Positions 1 through 6,496 of a stretch of DNA of 13,626 bases are shown here, one piece after another; the first letter of the stretch is position 1, and every line of letters starts with the position of its first letter. Below the pieces are notes generated by a model that was not told the origin of the DNA, made no database searches, and was given only the letters and a program-made list of their open reading frames with translations. The DNA is from Rhizobium sp. Q54. GTDB lineage: Bacteria > Pseudomonadota > Alphaproteobacteria > Rhizobiales > Beijerinckiaceae. Position numbers and translations under genes: made by a program. Location of the stretch: assembly GCA_945903655.1 (NCBI GenBank), contig CAMDOY010000063.1:1-13626 (forward strand), given 5' to 3'.

Positions 1-176
1 TCGACCATTTCGCGCAGGCGACGCTGGGTTTTGTCGGACCCTATTCTGTCTTTCCGCTGAACTGCATCCTTCCCAAGTCCGGCGGTGCGGGCGACCTCTT
101 CAATGGTCGTGCGGAGCATTTCCGCTATCCTGATCGGAGCGAAAAGGCCATGGGAAGCATATTGGGCGAGGCTCAT
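1..176 (-). CDS. Xre/MbcA/ParS-type (DUF2384) antitoxin-like protein, N-terminal part (C-terminus beyond left edge)
   Basis: This frame opens at an ATG on the minus strand and stays open to the left edge, giving 58 visible residues. Residues about 14-58 look like the helix-turn-helix start of Xre/MbcA/ParS (DUF2384) proteins: IAEMLRTTIEEVARTAGL, then a Lys/Arg-rich stretch with SDKTQRRLREMV. In known systems such proteins are DNA-binding antitoxins that neutralise a RES-domain toxin and repress their own operon. The toxin-binding C-terminal domain and any toxin gene would lie outside the window, so the pairing is an inference. A GGGAG ribosome-binding site sits about 8 bases before the ATG, and a palindrome overlapping the likely promoter is at 209-228. 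A stand-alone DUF2384 regulator is the main alternative. Confidence 0.72.
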   Translation of the reverse strand, partial: MSLAQYASHGLFAPIRIAEMLRTTIEEVARTAGLGKDAVQRKDRIGSDKTQRRLREMV

Positions 177-208
177 GACGCATACTCCCTGCAACGAAAA
201 CAATGATC

Positions 209-244
209 TTGACGCAATATAGCGTCAATATTAGCGGGAAGCAA
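209..244 (-). promoter_or_regulatory. Predicted promoter with overlapping palindromic operator for the antitoxin-like gene
   Basis: A perfect inverted repeat lies at 209-228: arms TTGACGC and GCGTCAA, with the 6-base centre AATATA. Read on the minus strand, the centre is TATATT, one base from a consensus -10. TTGCTT lies 17 bases upstream at 244-239 as a weak -35. A regulator bound to the palindrome would cover the -10 box, which fits autoregulation by the protein encoded at 1-176. The repeat is seen directly; the promoter and operator roles are inferred. Confidence 0.5.
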
Positions 245-285
245 GATTTAACCCCGATCGCCCGGATGCGTCTGGCTTCTTCCCC

Positions 286-663
286 TCACCCCCTCGCATC
301 CACATTCCGGAACACCAGCCAGCCGAACCAGAGCATTGAGCCCAGCACCACGAATGACCCCGCAGCCGCGCCCGGCTCAGCCCCGGCATTGCCCAGCAGC
401 AGGGCCGCCAGGGAGGCGTTCAGCACCACGGCGCCAATCGTATAGATGATCACCTGCCACCGGGCGCCCGCACTGTTATCGAGCTGCGGGCGGCGCTCGT
501 AGAAGAGGCCGATCAGGAACAGGGAGACCCAGCCGATGAGATTGATATGGGCATGGGCCTGGCCGAGCGTGTGGTTGTGGGAAGCGGCCATGTAGACGCC
601 CAGGATTATGCCGATGAGGGCGAAGAGGACGGCTAGTCTGAAGCTGAGGGAGGAAGCGGACAT
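286..663 (-). CDS. Small four-helix membrane protein of unassigned function
   Basis: The protein has 125 residues if it starts at 663. That ATG is preceded at 7 bases by GGAAAG (676-671), whereas the in-frame ATG 15 bases upstream has no ribosome-binding site. Four hydrophobic segments are visible at about residues 8-27, 40-55, 70-90 and 101-118, so it should sit in the inner membrane. The loop between helices 1 and 2 carries four histidines (H29, H31, H37, H39) in an HNHTLGQAHAHINLIGW stretch. This recalls the histidine-bearing helices of haem-copper oxidase subunit I or NnrS-like proteins, but the protein is far too short to be an oxidase. Metal or haem binding is only a possibility. It is divergent from mmsA and upstream of the antitoxin-like gene on the same strand. 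Confidence 0.75.
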   Translation of the reverse strand: MSASSLSFRLAVLFALIGIILGVYMAASHNHTLGQAHAHINLIGWVSLFLIGLFYERRPQLDNSAGARWQVIIYTIGAVVLNASLAALLLGNAGAEPGAAAGSFVVLGSMLWFGWLVFRNVDARG

Positions 664-683
664 TTGAAGCCTTTCCATTAAAA

Positions 684-712
684 ATGATAGCCGATTTGCT
701 ACTTAATTGCAC
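684..712 (-). promoter_or_regulatory. Candidate promoter for the small membrane protein
   Basis: On the minus strand TATCAT (689-684) matches five of six bases of a -10 box. GTGCAA (712-707) is a weak -35 at 17-base spacing. Transcription would begin close to the GGAAAG ribosome-binding site, giving a very short leader. The -35 match is poor, so this is a weak call. Confidence 0.28.
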
Positions 713-760
713 AGCTTATGTAAATATTTCAATTTTGCATGATCGGTCGGTATTTTTGCA
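707..760. repeat. Three direct TTGCA repeats in the mmsA / membrane-protein divergent region
   Basis: TTGCA occurs at 707, 735 and 756. The last two copies extend to TTTTGCA (733-739 and 754-760) and are exactly 21 bases apart, about two helical turns. They lie in the most AT-rich part of the 204-base divergent region 664-867. They could be half-sites for a regulator of mmsA or of the divergent gene. Chance occurrence in AT-rich DNA is a real alternative. Confidence 0.3.
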
Positions 761-766
761 CCCGCC

Positions 767-790
767 GCCCGGCGATCTAAATCTCCGGGC
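767..790. repeat. Inverted repeat upstream of mmsA
   Basis: GCCCGG (767-772) pairs with CCGGGC (785-790) across a 12-base AT-rich loop, 77 bases before the mmsA ATG. It could be an operator or a structure in the mmsA leader. No U-run follows, so it is not an intrinsic terminator. The rest of 664-867 shows nothing further that I can support. Confidence 0.35.
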
Positions 791-867
791 AGATGCGCAA
801 ACGCCTTCCCCAAAAGCGCGGAATGGGACAATCTGTCACCCAACAACGGAGTCCCAGGGGAAACATC

Positions 868-2364
868 ATGCAGGAACTCACCCATTTCATCGGCGGCAAG
901 CATGTTGCGGGAACCTCGGGGCGGTTCACGCAGGGCTGGCAGCCCATGACCGGGGAGCAGATCTCCCGCGTGCCGCTGGCCTCCAAGGCCGAAGTACGTG
1001 CGGCGGTGGAGAACGCCAGAGCCGCCCAGCCCGCCTGGGCCGCCACCAATCCCCAGCGCCGCGCCCGCGTGCTGATGAAATTCCTGCAATTGCTGGAGCG
1101 CGACAACGATAAGCTCGCCGAGGTGCTCGCCCGCGAGCATGGCAAGACCATTCTCGACGCCAAGGGCGACATCCAGCGCGGGGTGGAGGTGGTGGAGTTC
1201 GCCTGCGGCATCCCGCATCTGATGAAGGGCGAGTTCACCGACGGCGCCGGGCCGAATATCGACGTCTATTCCCTGCGCCAGCCGCTCGGCGTGGTGGCGG
1301 GCATCACGCCCTTCAACTTCCCCGCCATGATTCCCATGTGGAAATTCGCCCCCGCCATCGCCTGTGGCAACGCCTTCGTGCTTAAGCCCAGCGAGCGCGA
1401 CCCCTCGGTGCCCCTCATGCTGGCCGAACTGTTTCTGGAGGCGGGCCTGCCGCCGGGCATTCTCAATGTGGTCAACGGGGACAAGGAGGCGGTGGACGCG
1501 CTGCTGGATGATCCCGACATTCAGGCCATCGGCTTTGTGGGCTCAACCGCCATCGCCGAATATGTCTATGCGCGCGGCTGCGCCACGGGCAAGCGGGTGC
1601 AATGCTTCGGCGGCGCCAAGAACCATCTGGTGGTCATGCCCGACGCGGACATGGACCAGACCGTGGATGCGCTGATCGGCGCTGGCTACGGCTCGGCGGG
1701 CGAGCGCTGCATGGCGGTCTCGGTGGCGGTGCCGGTGGGCCAGAAGACGGCGGATGAACTCATGCGCCGCCTGATCACCAGGGTGGAGAGCCTCAAGATC
1801 GGCCCCTCCACGGATTCCTCCGCCGACTATGGCCCGCTGGTGACGGCGCAGGCTTTGGAGCGGGTGCGCGGCTATGTGGATCTGGGCGTCGAGGAGGGCG
1901 CGACGCTGGCGGTCGATGGACGCGGATTCAAGATGCAGGGCTACGAGAAGGGCTATTATCTCGGCGGCTGTCTCTTCGACCATGTGACGCCGGACATGCG
2001 CATCTACAAGGAGGAGATCTTCGGCCCGGTTCTCTCAGTGGTGCGCGCCAACACCTATGAAGACGCCTTGAAGCTCTGCAACGACCACGAATATGGCAAT
2101 GGCGTCGCCATCTTCACCCGCGATGGGGACGCGGCCCGGGATTTCGCCGCGCGCGTGCAGGTGGGCATGATCGGCGTGAATGTGCCGATCCCCGTGCCCA
2201 TCGCCTATTACACCTTCGGCGGCTGGAAACGTTCCGCCTTCGGCGACCTCAACCAGCACGGCCCCGATTCCATCCGCTTCTACACCCGCACCAAGACCGT
2301 GACGGCCCGCTGGCCCAGCGGCGTGAAGGATGGCGCGAGCTTCGTGATTCCCACGATGGAGTGA
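868..2364 (+). CDS. mmsA: Methylmalonate-semialdehyde dehydrogenase (CoA-acylating)
   Basis: This cytosolic enzyme oxidises methylmalonate semialdehyde to propionyl-CoA with NAD+ and CoA, the last step of valine breakdown; it also acts in some inositol pathways. At 498 residues it has the usual family length. Visible signatures are GITPFNFPAMIPMWKFAPAI, LKPSERDP, the family-typical GGAKNH (248-253), and GERCMAVSVAVPVG with the catalytic cysteine at 281. The position before GGAKNH reads QCF rather than the LEL of hydrolytic aldehyde dehydrogenases, so their general-base glutamate is absent, in keeping with CoA-dependent chemistry. The start at 868 follows AGGGG by seven bases; the in-frame ATG at 793 has no such site and would add 25 unconserved residues. 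It ends five bases from a convergent gene, and its pathway partners lie at 3390-5435. Confidence 0.96.
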   Translation: MQELTHFIGGKHVAGTSGRFTQGWQPMTGEQISRVPLASKAEVRAAVENARAAQPAWAATNPQRRARVLMKFLQLLERDNDKLAEVLAREHGKTILDAKGDIQRGVEVVEFACGIPHLMKGEFTDGAGPNIDVYSLRQPLGVVAGITPFNFPAMIPMWKFAPAIACGNAFVLKPSERDPSVPLMLAELFLEAGLPPGILNVVNGDKEAVDALLDDPDIQAIGFVGSTAIAEYVYARGCATGKRVQCFGGAKNHLVVMPDADMDQTVDALIGAGYGSAGERCMAVSVAVPVGQKTADELMRRLITRVESLKIGPSTDSSADYGPLVTAQALERVRGYVDLGVEEGATLAVDGRGFKMQGYEKGYYLGGCLFDHVTPDMRIYKEEIFGPVLSVVRANTYEDALKLCNDHEYGNGVAIFTRDGDAARDFAARVQVGMIGVNVPIPVPIAYYTFGGWKRSAFGDLNQHGPDSIRFYTRTKTVTARWPSGVKDGASFVIPTME

Positions 2365-2369
2365 GGGGC

Positions 2370-3275
2370 CTACCCCGCCCCGTGACATTTCTTGAACTTC
2401 ATCCCGGACCCACAGGGGCAGGGATCGTTGCGGCCTGTATCCCGGTAGGGGTTGACGATGGTTTGCGGGGTGGCCTCGTCCTCGTCCGGCAGGCCATCGT
2501 CGTAATCCTCGGGCGATTCCTCCGCCGCCATCTGGATGGCGGCCTCCACGGCGGCGAGCGAGGTGATGGCGTCGTCGAAGGGCGCGAGGCCCTCGCGCTC
2601 GAAGGTCGCCAGCGGGTTGGTCTCCTCCCGCGCCAGCGCGAAGATTTCCTCGAACTCTTCCCGCTCAAACAATTCTTCGTGGATCAGCCCGCCCTCGAAG
2701 GCGGCGCGGACCAGCGGCGCGAGATCTTCCGCGCCCAGCAGGGCGACGGCATGGGCGAAGCCGTCGAAGCAGCTCTCGTCATCTTCCGCCTTTTCCCAGA
2801 GCACTGGCAGGCCGATGAGCCAATGCTCCAGCGTGGCGCGGTCGGTCATGCCGCTGGCGGCTGCATAGGCCAGCGCGGTCAGCGCGCAGGCCTTCACCTC
2901 CCCGTCAGCGCTGGCGTTCTCCACGATCTCTTGCAGGGCGCGGGCGTCCTTGCCGAAATAGGAGATGAACATGGGGGTGAGGGTGAAATCGATGGCGTCG
3001 CCCATGATGGCGGTGAGGCCATCGGGAGATTTCGCCAGACGCAAGAGCATGACGGCGCCGACGGCCTCGCCCTTCTCGGCCATGAGATGCAGCAGGAAAT
3101 AGCCCGCGATCATATCGTGATCGGCGGCGCTTTCGGGATCGCGGGCGCAGCGCGCCAGAACGAGCGATGCGGCGGGTCCCGCCACATCCCAGTTGTCCCG
3201 CAGCCAGTGCAGGGCTTCCTCGGGCAGATGATCGCGCGCCGCGCCGAGATCCTGCAGAGCTGTGGCCAGGTTCAT
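2370..3275 (-). CDS. DUF1186 family protein with C-terminal SEC-C zinc motif
   Basis: The protein has 301 residues. The first roughly 240 form a helical region matching what I know of DUF1186 proteins. An acidic linker follows (about 243-270), and the C-terminus is a SEC-C motif, RNDPCPCGSGMKFKKCH, whose metal ligands would be C286, C288, C297 and H298. SEC-C is the zinc motif first seen at the end of SecA, and it recurs in many proteins of unrelated role. No biochemical function is known to me for DUF1186. The start at 3275 follows a strong AAGGAGA ribosome-binding site; longer starts lack one. It lies opposite to, and between, two valine-degradation genes, ending five bases from mmsA, with no evident functional tie to them. 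Confidence 0.88.
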   Translation of the reverse strand: MNLATALQDLGAARDHLPEEALHWLRDNWDVAGPAASLVLARCARDPESAADHDMIAGYFLLHLMAEKGEAVGAVMLLRLAKSPDGLTAIMGDAIDFTLTPMFISYFGKDARALQEIVENASADGEVKACALTALAYAAASGMTDRATLEHWLIGLPVLWEKAEDDESCFDGFAHAVALLGAEDLAPLVRAAFEGGLIHEELFEREEFEEIFALAREETNPLATFEREGLAPFDDAITSLAAVEAAIQMAAEESPEDYDDGLPDEDEATPQTIVNPYRDTGRNDPCPCGSGMKFKKCHGAG

Positions 3276-3288
3276 GGGTCTCTCCTTG

Positions 3289-3304
3289 CGACGCGCCTGC
3301 GTCG
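3289..3304. repeat. Short GC-rich inverted repeat in the leader of the DUF1186 gene
   Basis: CGACGC (3289-3294) and GCGTCG (3299-3304) form a perfect six-base stem with a four-base loop, just upstream of the DUF1186 ribosome-binding site. If the promoter at 3311-3338 is right, the transcript would begin with this hairpin. Confidence 0.35.
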
Positions 3305-3310
3305 GCGCGC

Positions 3311-3338
3311 ACCATAGACGGACCATGGGGAGTTGCAA
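3311..3338 (-). promoter_or_regulatory. Candidate promoter for the DUF1186 gene
   Basis: On the minus strand TTGCAA (3338-3333) and TATGGT (3316-3311) are separated by 16 bases. Each matches four of six consensus positions. They lie in the 114-base divergent region between the DUF1186 gene and the acyl-CoA dehydrogenase gene. I found no convincing pair in the opposite direction. Confidence 0.3.
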
Positions 3339-3389
3339 TCATCGTCCGGTCATGAAACCGTCCGCCCATTGCAGCCGGAGGCCCCGCCC

Positions 3390-4532
3390 ATGACCTTTGC
3401 CCTCACCGGCGAGCAGATCGCCATCCGCGACATGGCGCGCGATTTCGCAAGAGCCCGCATCGAGCCCCATGCGCTGGAGTGGGACGAGCAGAAGACCTTC
3501 CCCGTAGAGACCTTTCGCGAGGCGGCGACGCTCGGCATGGCGGGCATCTTTGTGCGCGAGGATGTCGGGGGCTCTGGGCTGACGCGGCTTGACGCCGCGC
3601 TGATCTTCGAGGCGCTGGCCACCGGCTGCCCCTGCGTTTCGGCCTATCTGTCCATCCACAACATGTGCGCCTGGATGATCGACGCCTATGGCTCGGGCGA
3701 GCAGCGGCAACGCTGGCTGCCCATGCTCATGCGCATGGACCGGCTTGCGAGCTATTGCCTCACCGAGCCCGGCAGCGGCTCGGACGCGGCCGCCCTCACC
3801 ACCCGCGCGGACAAGCAGGGCGATCATTACGTGCTGAACGGGCAGAAGAGCTTCATCTCCGGCGCCGGCAATCCCCATGATTTCTATATCGTGATGGTGC
3901 GCACCGGCGAGGCGGGGCCGCGCGGGATCTCCTGCCTGGTGGTCGAGGGGGGAACCAAGGGCGTCTACTTCGGCAAGAACGAGCGCAAGATGGGCTGGCA
4001 CGCCCAGCCCACGCGCTCGGTGATTTTCGAGGACGCGCGAGTGCCCATCGCCAACCGGCTGGGGGCGGAGGGCGAGGGGTTTCGCATGGCCATGGCGGGC
4101 CTCGACGGGGGGCGGCTCAACATCGGCGCCTGTTCAATTGGCGGGGGCGAGGCGGCGCTGGAGAAGGCGCTGAACTATATGGCCGAGCGCAAGGCCTTCG
4201 GGCGCAGGCTCGACCAGTTCCAGGCCCTGCAGTTTCGCCTCGCCGACATGGCGACGGAGCTTGAGGCCGCCCGCAGCTTCATCTGGCGCGCGGCGGCGGC
4301 GCTGGACGCGGGCGCGCAGGACGCCACCCAGCTCTGCGCCATGGCCAAGCGGGTCGCCACCGACGCAGGCTTCAAGGCGGCGAACGACGCGCTGCAATTG
4401 CTCGGCGGCTACGGCTATCTCGCCGAATATGGAATCGAGAAGATCGTGCGCGACCTGCGCGTGCATCAGATCCTGGAGGGGACCAACGAGATCATGCGCC
4501 TGATCGTGGCGCGCGAACTCGTGGGGCGTTGA
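3390..4532 (+). CDS. Acyl-CoA dehydrogenase, probable isobutyryl-CoA dehydrogenase
   Basis: This FAD flavoenzyme probably oxidises isobutyryl-CoA to methacrylyl-CoA, the first specific step of valine degradation after the branched-chain keto-acid dehydrogenase, and passes electrons to electron-transfer flavoprotein. Its 380 residues match the family length. Visible signatures are the FAD/substrate stretch YCLTEPGSGSDAAAL, KSFISGAGNPHDFYIV, ERKAFGRRLDQFQALQFRLADM, LQLLGGYGYLAEYGIEKIVRD, and the catalytic glutamate E363 in ILEGTNEIMR. The substrate is inferred from overall resemblance to isobutyryl-CoA dehydrogenases and from mmsB 12 bases downstream; a 2-methyl-branched or short-chain relative cannot be excluded. 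The start at 3390 follows a CGGAGG ribosome-binding site, and the upstream in-frame ATG would add unconserved sequence. Confidence 0.93.
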   Translation: MTFALTGEQIAIRDMARDFARARIEPHALEWDEQKTFPVETFREAATLGMAGIFVREDVGGSGLTRLDAALIFEALATGCPCVSAYLSIHNMCAWMIDAYGSGEQRQRWLPMLMRMDRLASYCLTEPGSGSDAAALTTRADKQGDHYVLNGQKSFISGAGNPHDFYIVMVRTGEAGPRGISCLVVEGGTKGVYFGKNERKMGWHAQPTRSVIFEDARVPIANRLGAEGEGFRMAMAGLDGGRLNIGACSIGGGEAALEKALNYMAERKAFGRRLDQFQALQFRLADMATELEAARSFIWRAAAALDAGAQDATQLCAMAKRVATDAGFKAANDALQLLGGYGYLAEYGIEKIVRDLRVHQILEGTNEIMRLIVARELVGR

Positions 4533-4544
4533 GGGGAGGTTCGA

Positions 4545-5435
4545 ATGGCGGAAATCGCATTCATCGGGCTCGGCAACATGGGCCTGCCCATGGCGCTCAA
4601 TCTTGTGCGGGCGGGCCATGGGGTGACGGGTTTTGATCTGTCGCCAGCGGCGCGGCAGGCGGCCACGGCGGCGGGTCTTGCGCTGGCGGATAGCGCGCTG
4701 GACTGCGTGCGGCAAGCGCAGGTCGTCGTCACCATGCTGCCAGCTGGCAAGCATGTGCGAGCGGTCTGGGAGGAGATCGCGGGCGCGGTTCCCGAGGGGG
4801 CGCTGCTGATCGATTCCTCCACCATCGATGTGGAGAGCGCGCGTGCCGTGCATGACCTTGCGGGCGCCAAGGGCCTGCTGGCGCTGGATGCGCCGGTCTC
4901 CGGCGGCACGGGCGGCGCCGTGGCGGGCACGCTGACCTTCATGTGCGGGGGGACGGCGGAGGCCTTCGCAGCGGGGAAGCCGGTGCTGGAGGCCATGGGC
5001 AAGCGCATCGTCCATTGCGGCGGCGCGGGGGCGGGGCAGGCGGCCAAGGTCTGCAACAACATGATCCTGGGCGCCACCATGGTGGCCACCTGCGAGGCCT
5101 TCGTGCTGGCGGAGAAGCTGGGCCTCGACCATCAGGCCCTCTTCGACGTGGTTTCGACCTCGTCTGGCCAGTCCTGGTCCACAACCAGCTATTGCCCGGT
5201 CCCCGGCCCGGTGCCCGCAAGCCCCGCCAACAACGGCTACAAACCGGGCTTCGCGGCGGCGCTGATGCTCAAGGACCTGCTGCTCTCGCAAGAGGCGGCG
5301 GCCAGCGCAGGCGCCGTGACGCCCATGGGGGCGGCTGCGGCGGGGCTCTATCAGCGGTTTGTGGCGGAGGGTTCGGGGGAGGTGGATTTTTCGGGGATCA
5401 TCGGGTTTTTGCGGGAGGGGACCCTGATCGATTAG
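4545..5435 (+). CDS. mmsB: 3-hydroxyisobutyrate dehydrogenase
   Basis: The enzyme oxidises 3-hydroxyisobutyrate to methylmalonate semialdehyde with NAD+, supplying the substrate of MmsA. It has 296 residues, the normal length for this beta-hydroxyacid dehydrogenase family. The N-terminal Rossmann fold shows IGLGNMGLPMA with the glycine motif at 8-13. The substrate-binding stretch DAPVSGGTGGAVAGTLTFMCGG follows, then GAGQAAKVCNNM with the catalytic lysine K168. A GGGGAGG ribosome-binding site lies five bases before the ATG. It is 12 bases after the acyl-CoA dehydrogenase, so the two are surely co-transcribed. Its TAG stop overlaps the ureG stop on the other strand. Confidence 0.95.
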   Translation: MAEIAFIGLGNMGLPMALNLVRAGHGVTGFDLSPAARQAATAAGLALADSALDCVRQAQVVVTMLPAGKHVRAVWEEIAGAVPEGALLIDSSTIDVESARAVHDLAGAKGLLALDAPVSGGTGGAVAGTLTFMCGGTAEAFAAGKPVLEAMGKRIVHCGGAGAGQAAKVCNNMILGATMVATCEAFVLAEKLGLDHQALFDVVSTSSGQSWSTTSYCPVPGPVPASPANNGYKPGFAAALMLKDLLLSQEAAASAGAVTPMGAAAAGLYQRFVAEGSGEVDFSGIIGFLREGTLID

Positions 5436-6058
5436 GCCCTCCGGCTTAGGCCACCCCGCGCCTCGATAAACGCGATAATCTCCTCCACCCCCTCGCCGGT
5501 CTTCATGTTCGTGAACACGAAAGGCCGGTCCTTGCGCATGAGTTTGGCGTCGCGGGCCATGACCTCCAGCGAGGCGCCCACATAGGGCGCGAGGTCGATC
5601 TTGTTGATGACCAGCAGGTCAGACCGGGTGATGCCTGGGCCGCCCTTGCGGGGGATCTTCTCGCCGCCGGAGACGTCGATGACATAGATGGTCAGGTCCG
5701 CCAGCTCGGGCGAGAAGGTCGCCGCCAGATTGTCGCCGCCGGACTCCACCAGGATCAGCTCCAGCTTGGGGAAGCGCTTGTTCATGTCGGCGATGGCCGC
5801 CAGGTTGATGGAGGCGTCTTCGCGGATGGCGGTGTGGGGGCAGCCGCCGGTCTCCACGCCCATGATGCGCTCCGCCTCCAGCGCGCCGGTCTCGGTGAGG
5901 ATGCGCGCGTCCTCCTTCGTGTAGATGTCGTTGGTGATGGCGGCGAGGTCATAGACGCTGCGCAGGCGCTTGCACAATTGCTCCATGAGGGCGGTCTTGC
6001 CCGAGCCCACCGGGCCGCCCACGCCCACGCGCAAGGGGCCATTGGATGATGCTGTCAT
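5432..6058 (-). CDS. ureG: Urease accessory GTPase UreG
   Basis: UreG is the SIMIBI-class GTPase that, with UreD and UreF, drives GTP-dependent nickel delivery into the urease active site. The 208 residues show the P-loop GPVGSGKT (15-22), ITNDIYTKEDARIL, GVETGGCPHTAIREDAS with the nickel-binding C73-P-H75, the switch region ESGGDNLAATFSPEL, and the guanine-specificity motif NKID (152-155). All match canonical UreG. An AGAGAGG ribosome-binding site lies about nine bases before the ATG. It starts three bases after the DUF3995-like gene and is the last gene of the urea operon. Its TAA stop overlaps the mmsB stop tail to tail, so no separate terminator space exists between the two operons. Confidence 0.97.
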   Translation of the reverse strand: MTASSNGPLRVGVGGPVGSGKTALMEQLCKRLRSVYDLAAITNDIYTKEDARILTETGALEAERIMGVETGGCPHTAIREDASINLAAIADMNKRFPKLELILVESGGDNLAATFSPELADLTIYVIDVSGGEKIPRKGGPGITRSDLLVINKIDLAPYVGASLEVMARDAKLMRKDRPFVFTNMKTGEGVEEIIAFIEARGGLSRRA

Positions 6059-6061
6059 GGT

Positions 6062-6496
6062 TCAGAACCTCTCTACGACGAGGGTGAAATAGAGCTGGGC
6101 GATGAGGATGCAGCCGGGCGAATAGATCAACCCGTCAATGACGGCGAAGGGCTGTCCCCCATAGCGCCTGCGCCAGAAGGGGAGGAAGCCGATGATCCCC
6201 CGGATGGCGAAGAGCCCGCAAAAACCGGCGCCTGCATAGGCGGCGATCTGGTTCAGGGGGCCGGGCAGGTCAAAGCCCAGCGCCAGCATGGTGAGGGCGG
6301 CGAGCGCCAGCGCCAGCGCGAGCAGCCGCATCTGCTGCGGCGGGGGCATGCCTGTCGCCTTGGCGTCGCCGACCACCCAGGAGGCGAGGGCTGGCGCGCT
6401 GGCAAAGGGCCAATGGGCGCCCTGCGCCCAGACGGCGCAGAGCCCGGCCATGACGATCAGAAGGGTGAACAGCGACAGGCTCAGGGCCAGGTTCAT
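6062..6496 (-). CDS. DUF3995-like four-helix membrane protein inside the urease operon
   Basis: This 144-residue protein has four hydrophobic segments, at about 4-24, 56-75, 84-106 and 121-141. It carries a GAHWPF stretch after helix 1, FAIRGIIGFLPFW at the end of helix 3, and DGLIYSPGCILIA leading into helix 4. That pattern resembles DUF3995 membrane proteins as I recall them (WP after helix 1, R..G in helix 3, D..YSP before the last helix). The function of that family is not known to me. It is not the nickel permease UreJ/HupE, which is longer and has His/Asp metal motifs that are missing here. Its ATG overlaps the ureF stop (ATGA, 6496-6493) and ureG follows after three bases. It is therefore translated within the operon, which suggests, but does not show, a link to urea or nickel use. 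Confidence 0.8.
   Translation of the reverse strand: MNLALSLSLFTLLIVMAGLCAVWAQGAHWPFASAPALASWVVGDAKATGMPPPQQMRLLALALALAALTMLALGFDLPGPLNQIAAYAGAGFCGLFAIRGIIGFLPFWRRRYGGQPFAVIDGLIYSPGCILIAQLYFTLVVERF

Noticed and set aside
793..867. Earlier ATG for mmsA at 793.
   Set aside because: No ribosome-binding site, and the 25 added residues are not typical of the family; the ATG at 868 follows AGGGG.
2361..3317. A 318-codon open frame on the plus strand opposite the DUF1186 gene.
   Set aside because: The minus-strand frame has a strong ribosome-binding site and a clear SEC-C motif; the plus-strand product has no recognisable domain.
4134..5291. A 385-codon open frame on the minus strand opposite mmsB and the end of the acyl-CoA dehydrogenase gene.
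   Set aside because: Arg/His/Gly-rich shadow of two well-supported genes, with no domain.
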